DNA of 7,654 nt from JBBRMY01 sp038230595 (GTDB lineage: Bacteria; Bacteroidota; Ignavibacteria; Tepidaquicellales; Tepidaquicellaceae): assembly GCA_038230595.1 (NCBI GenBank), contig JBBRMY010000121.1:1-7654 (forward strand), given 5' to 3'. The position numbers and the translations under genes are program-made. This document shows positions 5,274 through 7,654 of the stretch, piece by piece (position 1 is the stretch's first letter; each line of letters starts with the position of its first letter). The notes beneath the pieces are model-generated. The model ran no database searches and was not told the DNA's origin. It saw only the letters and a list, made by a program, of their open reading frames with translations.

Positions 5274-7601
5274 ATGGCAAAATCGTTAGTTATTGTTGAA
5301 TCACCCTCAAAAGCGAAGACTATAAATAAATATCTTGGAAAAGATTTCATAGTAGAAGCAACTGTAGGCCACATAAAAAATTTACCAAAGAGCAAGATCA
5401 GCGTTGATATAGAGAATGGCTTTGTTCCTAATTATGAAGTTATCCCCGGCAAGGAAAAAGTTTTGCAGACAATTAAGAATGCAGCAAAAACTGCTGATAA
5501 AATATACATAGCAACAGACCCTGACCGCGAAGGTGAATCCATCGCAGCAGATATTGCAGATGAAATAATTGGAATAAATAAAAATATCAAACGCGTTCTT
5601 TTTAACGAGATAACAAAGAACGGAGTTGCTGAGGCAATGAAAAACCCGCTGGATATAAATGAAAATCTTGTTGAGTCACAGATGGCAAGAAGAGTGATGG
5701 ACAGAATTCTTGGATATAAGGTTAGTCCATTCCTTTGGAAGACTTTTTATTTCGGATTATCCGCAGGAAGAGTTCAGTCAGTTGCATTAAAGCTAATTGC
5801 TGAAAGAGAAAAAGAAATAAGGAAGTTCATTCCGATTGAGTATTGGTCTGTTGAAGGTAATTTTTCTAAATTATCCGGCGCTTCAAAATCATTTCAGGCA
5901 AAGCTTTATACAATTGATGATAAAATTGTAAAGTATGATGGTACTGACCCGCGAATTCCTACTTTAGACGATGCTCATAAAATAATAGAAGACCTTAAGG
6001 ATAATAAATTCTTAATTACCGATATTACAAATAAGGAAATAAGAAGAAATGCGCCTGCTCCTTTTACAACATCCGTTCTTCAGCAAACTGCATCAACCCG
6101 TATGGGATTTTCTCCTAAGAAAACTATGAGTGTTGCTCAGAAGCTTTATGAAGGTATGGAATTGAAGAAAGGCGAAGGAAATGTAGGTCTTATTACTTAT
6201 ATGAGAACTGACTCGACAAGACTTAGCCCTGATGCTATTACTGATGCCAGAAAATATATTGGCAGTAACTATGGTGAGGAATATCTTCCGGAATCCCCAA
6301 AAGTTTTTGCAAAAAAAGGGAAGAACATGCAGGACGCTCACGAAGCTATTCGTCCCACAGATGTAAATGTTACTCCTGACATGGTCTCAAAGCTTGGAAA
6401 AGATTATCAAGCATTATATGATCTTATCTGGAAGAGGTTTGTTGCTTCACAAATGGCTCAGGCAATTTTAGATTCTAAAACAGTTTTAATAAAAGCTCTT
6501 AGCCCTAGAGGCGGAAAAACAGTTTATATTTTTAAAGCAACAGGAAGTGTGGTTAAGTTCAGCGGATATATGAAAGTTCATGAAGAGAATAAGGATGAAG
6601 ATGAAGCACCTGAAGAAGATCTTACACTTATCCCTGCGGATCTGAATATTGATGACAAAGTAAAAATATCTAACCTCAGAAAAGATCAGCACAATACAAT
6701 GCCTCCACCAAGATTTACAGAAAGCTCGCTGATCAAGCAGCTTGATAAGCTTGGAATAGGAAGACCAAGTACTTTCGCTCACATTGTTACAACAGTTCTC
6801 GACAGAAAATATGTTGACCTGGTTGACAGAAGACTTTTTGCAACTGACTTAGGTATGACAGTAGACGATATTTTAGGAAGGCATTTTGAAGATGTTATAA
6901 ACGTAGAGTTTACAGCAAAGATGGAAGAAGAACTCGATACAGTGGCAAACGGAGAAGCAACTTATAAGCAGATACTTGATGATTTTTATAATCCGTTCAA
7001 TGAAGATCTTATTAAAGCTGATGCAAAAGCAAAAGAGATCAAAGCTGAGCTGACTGTTCGAACCGATATAACATGTCCTGTATGCGGAGAAGAGACCGAA
7101 GCAAAAATGGTAAAAAAGTGGGGAAGGAATGGACAGTTCATGGCATGCGAACGTTACCCAAAGTGCACAAGCACAATGCCGCTTGATGAAAATGAAAAAA
7201 ATGTAAACACAGTCGCAGAAGGTATTAAATGTGACCTATGCGGTTCAGATATGCTTTTGAAGATCGGAAGATTTGGCAAATTCTATGGCTGTTCAAATTA
7301 TCCAAAATGCAAAGGTGTTAAGCCTATCACTCTTGGAATTAAATGTCCAAAGTGTGAAACTGGTGAAGTACTTGAAAGAAAAGGCGGAAAGGGAAGAGTT
7401 AAGCGTTCATTCTATGCATGTACAAGATATCCGGACTGTGATTTCATTTCAAACGGTGAACCTGTAAGAGAAGTGTGTACAGAATGTAAAAATAATTATC
7501 TGGTCAAGAAGTTCACAGTTAAAGATGGTAATTTCCTTGAATGTCCTGTTTGTAAGAATAAAACAGAATTACAAGACCAGCCGCAGGAAGTTGTAACATA
7601 G
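5274..7601 (+). CDS. topA: DNA topoisomerase I (type IA) with four C-terminal zinc ribbons
   Basis: This 775-aa, apparently full-length type IA topoisomerase relaxes negative supercoils by passing one strand through a transient 5'-phosphotyrosine break. The Toprim domain (about 1-115) has Glu9 (IVESPSKAKTI) and the acidic triad D82-x-D84-x-E86 in TDPDREGES, which bind magnesium. The active-site Tyr309 lies in GLITYMRTDSTR. The core continues through RPSTFAHI and the EEELDTVANGEATY segment to about residue 575. The C-terminus carries four Cys4 ribbons: C601/604/625/631, C653/656/673/679, C691/694/716/722 and C735/738/757/760. The first three end in the C-x5-C form with Tyr-Pro; the fourth ends in CPVC. 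They bind single-stranded DNA and, in E. coli, RNA polymerase. The ATG follows 51 bp of A+T-rich DNA with no visible Shine-Dalgarno. Readthrough from smg is likely, though a separate promoter cannot be excluded. Confidence 0.97.
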   Translation: MAKSLVIVESPSKAKTINKYLGKDFIVEATVGHIKNLPKSKISVDIENGFVPNYEVIPGKEKVLQTIKNAAKTADKIYIATDPDREGESIAADIADEIIGINKNIKRVLFNEITKNGVAEAMKNPLDINENLVESQMARRVMDRILGYKVSPFLWKTFYFGLSAGRVQSVALKLIAEREKEIRKFIPIEYWSVEGNFSKLSGASKSFQAKLYTIDDKIVKYDGTDPRIPTLDDAHKIIEDLKDNKFLITDITNKEIRRNAPAPFTTSVLQQTASTRMGFSPKKTMSVAQKLYEGMELKKGEGNVGLITYMRTDSTRLSPDAITDARKYIGSNYGEEYLPESPKVFAKKGKNMQDAHEAIRPTDVNVTPDMVSKLGKDYQALYDLIWKRFVASQMAQAILDSKTVLIKALSPRGGKTVYIFKATGSVVKFSGYMKVHEENKDEDEAPEEDLTLIPADLNIDDKVKISNLRKDQHNTMPPPRFTESSLIKQLDKLGIGRPSTFAHIVTTVLDRKYVDLVDRRLFATDLGMTVDDILGRHFEDVINVEFTAKMEEELDTVANGEATYKQILDDFYNPFNEDLIKADAKAKEIKAELTVRTDITCPVCGEETEAKMVKKWGRNGQFMACERYPKCTSTMPLDENEKNVNTVAEGIKCDLCGSDMLLKIGRFGKFYGCSNYPKCKGVKPITLGIKCPKCETGEVLERKGGKGRVKRSFYACTRYPDCDFISNGEPVREVCTECKNNYLVKKFTVKDGNFLECPVCKNKTELQDQPQEVVT

Positions 7602-7630
7602 ATATACATTAACATTTTCTAAAGTTATTT

Positions 7631-7654
7631 GTCATTCCTGCGTAAGCAGGAATC
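7631..7654. repeat. Palindromic REP-like repeat unit at the window edge
   Basis: ATTCCTGC (7634-7641) and GCAGGAAT (7646-7653) are perfect inverted copies around the loop GTAA. Together with the flanking GTC and C, this resembles the widespread intergenic 'TCATTCC-GC-loop-GC-GGAAT' palindromes found scattered in many bacterial genomes. It starts 29 bp after the topA stop and could also act as a 3' hairpin or terminator, but the window stops before any T tract would show. Only one copy is present in the window, so its repeat status is inferred from resemblance. Confidence 0.5.

Noticed and set aside
7273..7467. A 64-aa + strand open frame inside topA
   Set aside because: It lies in another frame within the zinc-ribbon region of topA, where the topA frame shows clear conserved Cys motifs.
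1..7654. CRISPR arrays, tRNA or rRNA genes, insertion sequences
   Set aside because: I found no regularly spaced repeats, no tRNA-like cloverleaf and no transposase-like reading frame on either strand.

Overview
This is an A+T-rich stretch of a bacterial chromosome. All recognised genes lie on the + strand and are tightly packed. Several signs point to the Bacteroidota/Chlorobiota/Ignavibacteria (FCB) lineage. Most starts have no Shine-Dalgarno sequence. YbeY carries an Asp in place of the third metal-binding His, as remembered for Bacteroidota YbeY. A DUF494/Smg gene sits directly before a topA whose product has four zinc ribbons. I favour an Ignavibacteria/Chlorobiota-like organism over a classical Bacteroidia, because I recall DUF494/Smg being uncommon in Bacteroidia. 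This placement is inference.

Left block (1-3375). The window opens in the 3' part of a small BFD-type [2Fe-2S] protein gene. Three bases later comes a lipoprotein with a YncE/YVTN-like beta-propeller. Next is the most unusual part: a JAMM/MPN (JAB) metallopeptidase domain joined through a transmembrane helix and a coiled coil to a LysM domain. It overlaps by 4 bp (ATGA) a gene for a ubiquitin-conjugating-enzyme (E2)-like protein with the HPN motif and a candidate catalytic Cys. A gamma-class carbonic anhydrase-like gene follows 28 bp later. The JAMM reading frame is open right back to the stop codon of the lipoprotein gene, and its catalytic Glu lies before the first conventional start codon (GTG 1420). 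The gene therefore starts upstream at a non-standard codon, or the sequence has changed there.

Middle (3376-3907). A 215-bp intergenic region holds a good sigma70-like promoter and a leader of about 100 nt with two alternative base pairings. It leads into a cold-shock protein gene with an unusually strong Shine-Dalgarno, followed by a clear rho-independent terminator. This is a self-contained one-gene transcription unit.

Right block (3908-7654). Three overlapping genes (an unrecognised 142-aa protein, ybeY and DUF494/smg) run into topA, which encodes a full-length DNA topoisomerase I. The window ends in a palindrome that looks like a dispersed REP-type repeat.

The candidate novel system is the JAMM-TM-coiled-coil-LysM protein with its translationally coupled E2-like partner. 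These look like the deconjugating and conjugating arms of a ubiquitin-like modification pathway, with the JAMM protein tethered to the envelope. No E1-like enzyme and no ubiquitin-like modifier are visible in this window.
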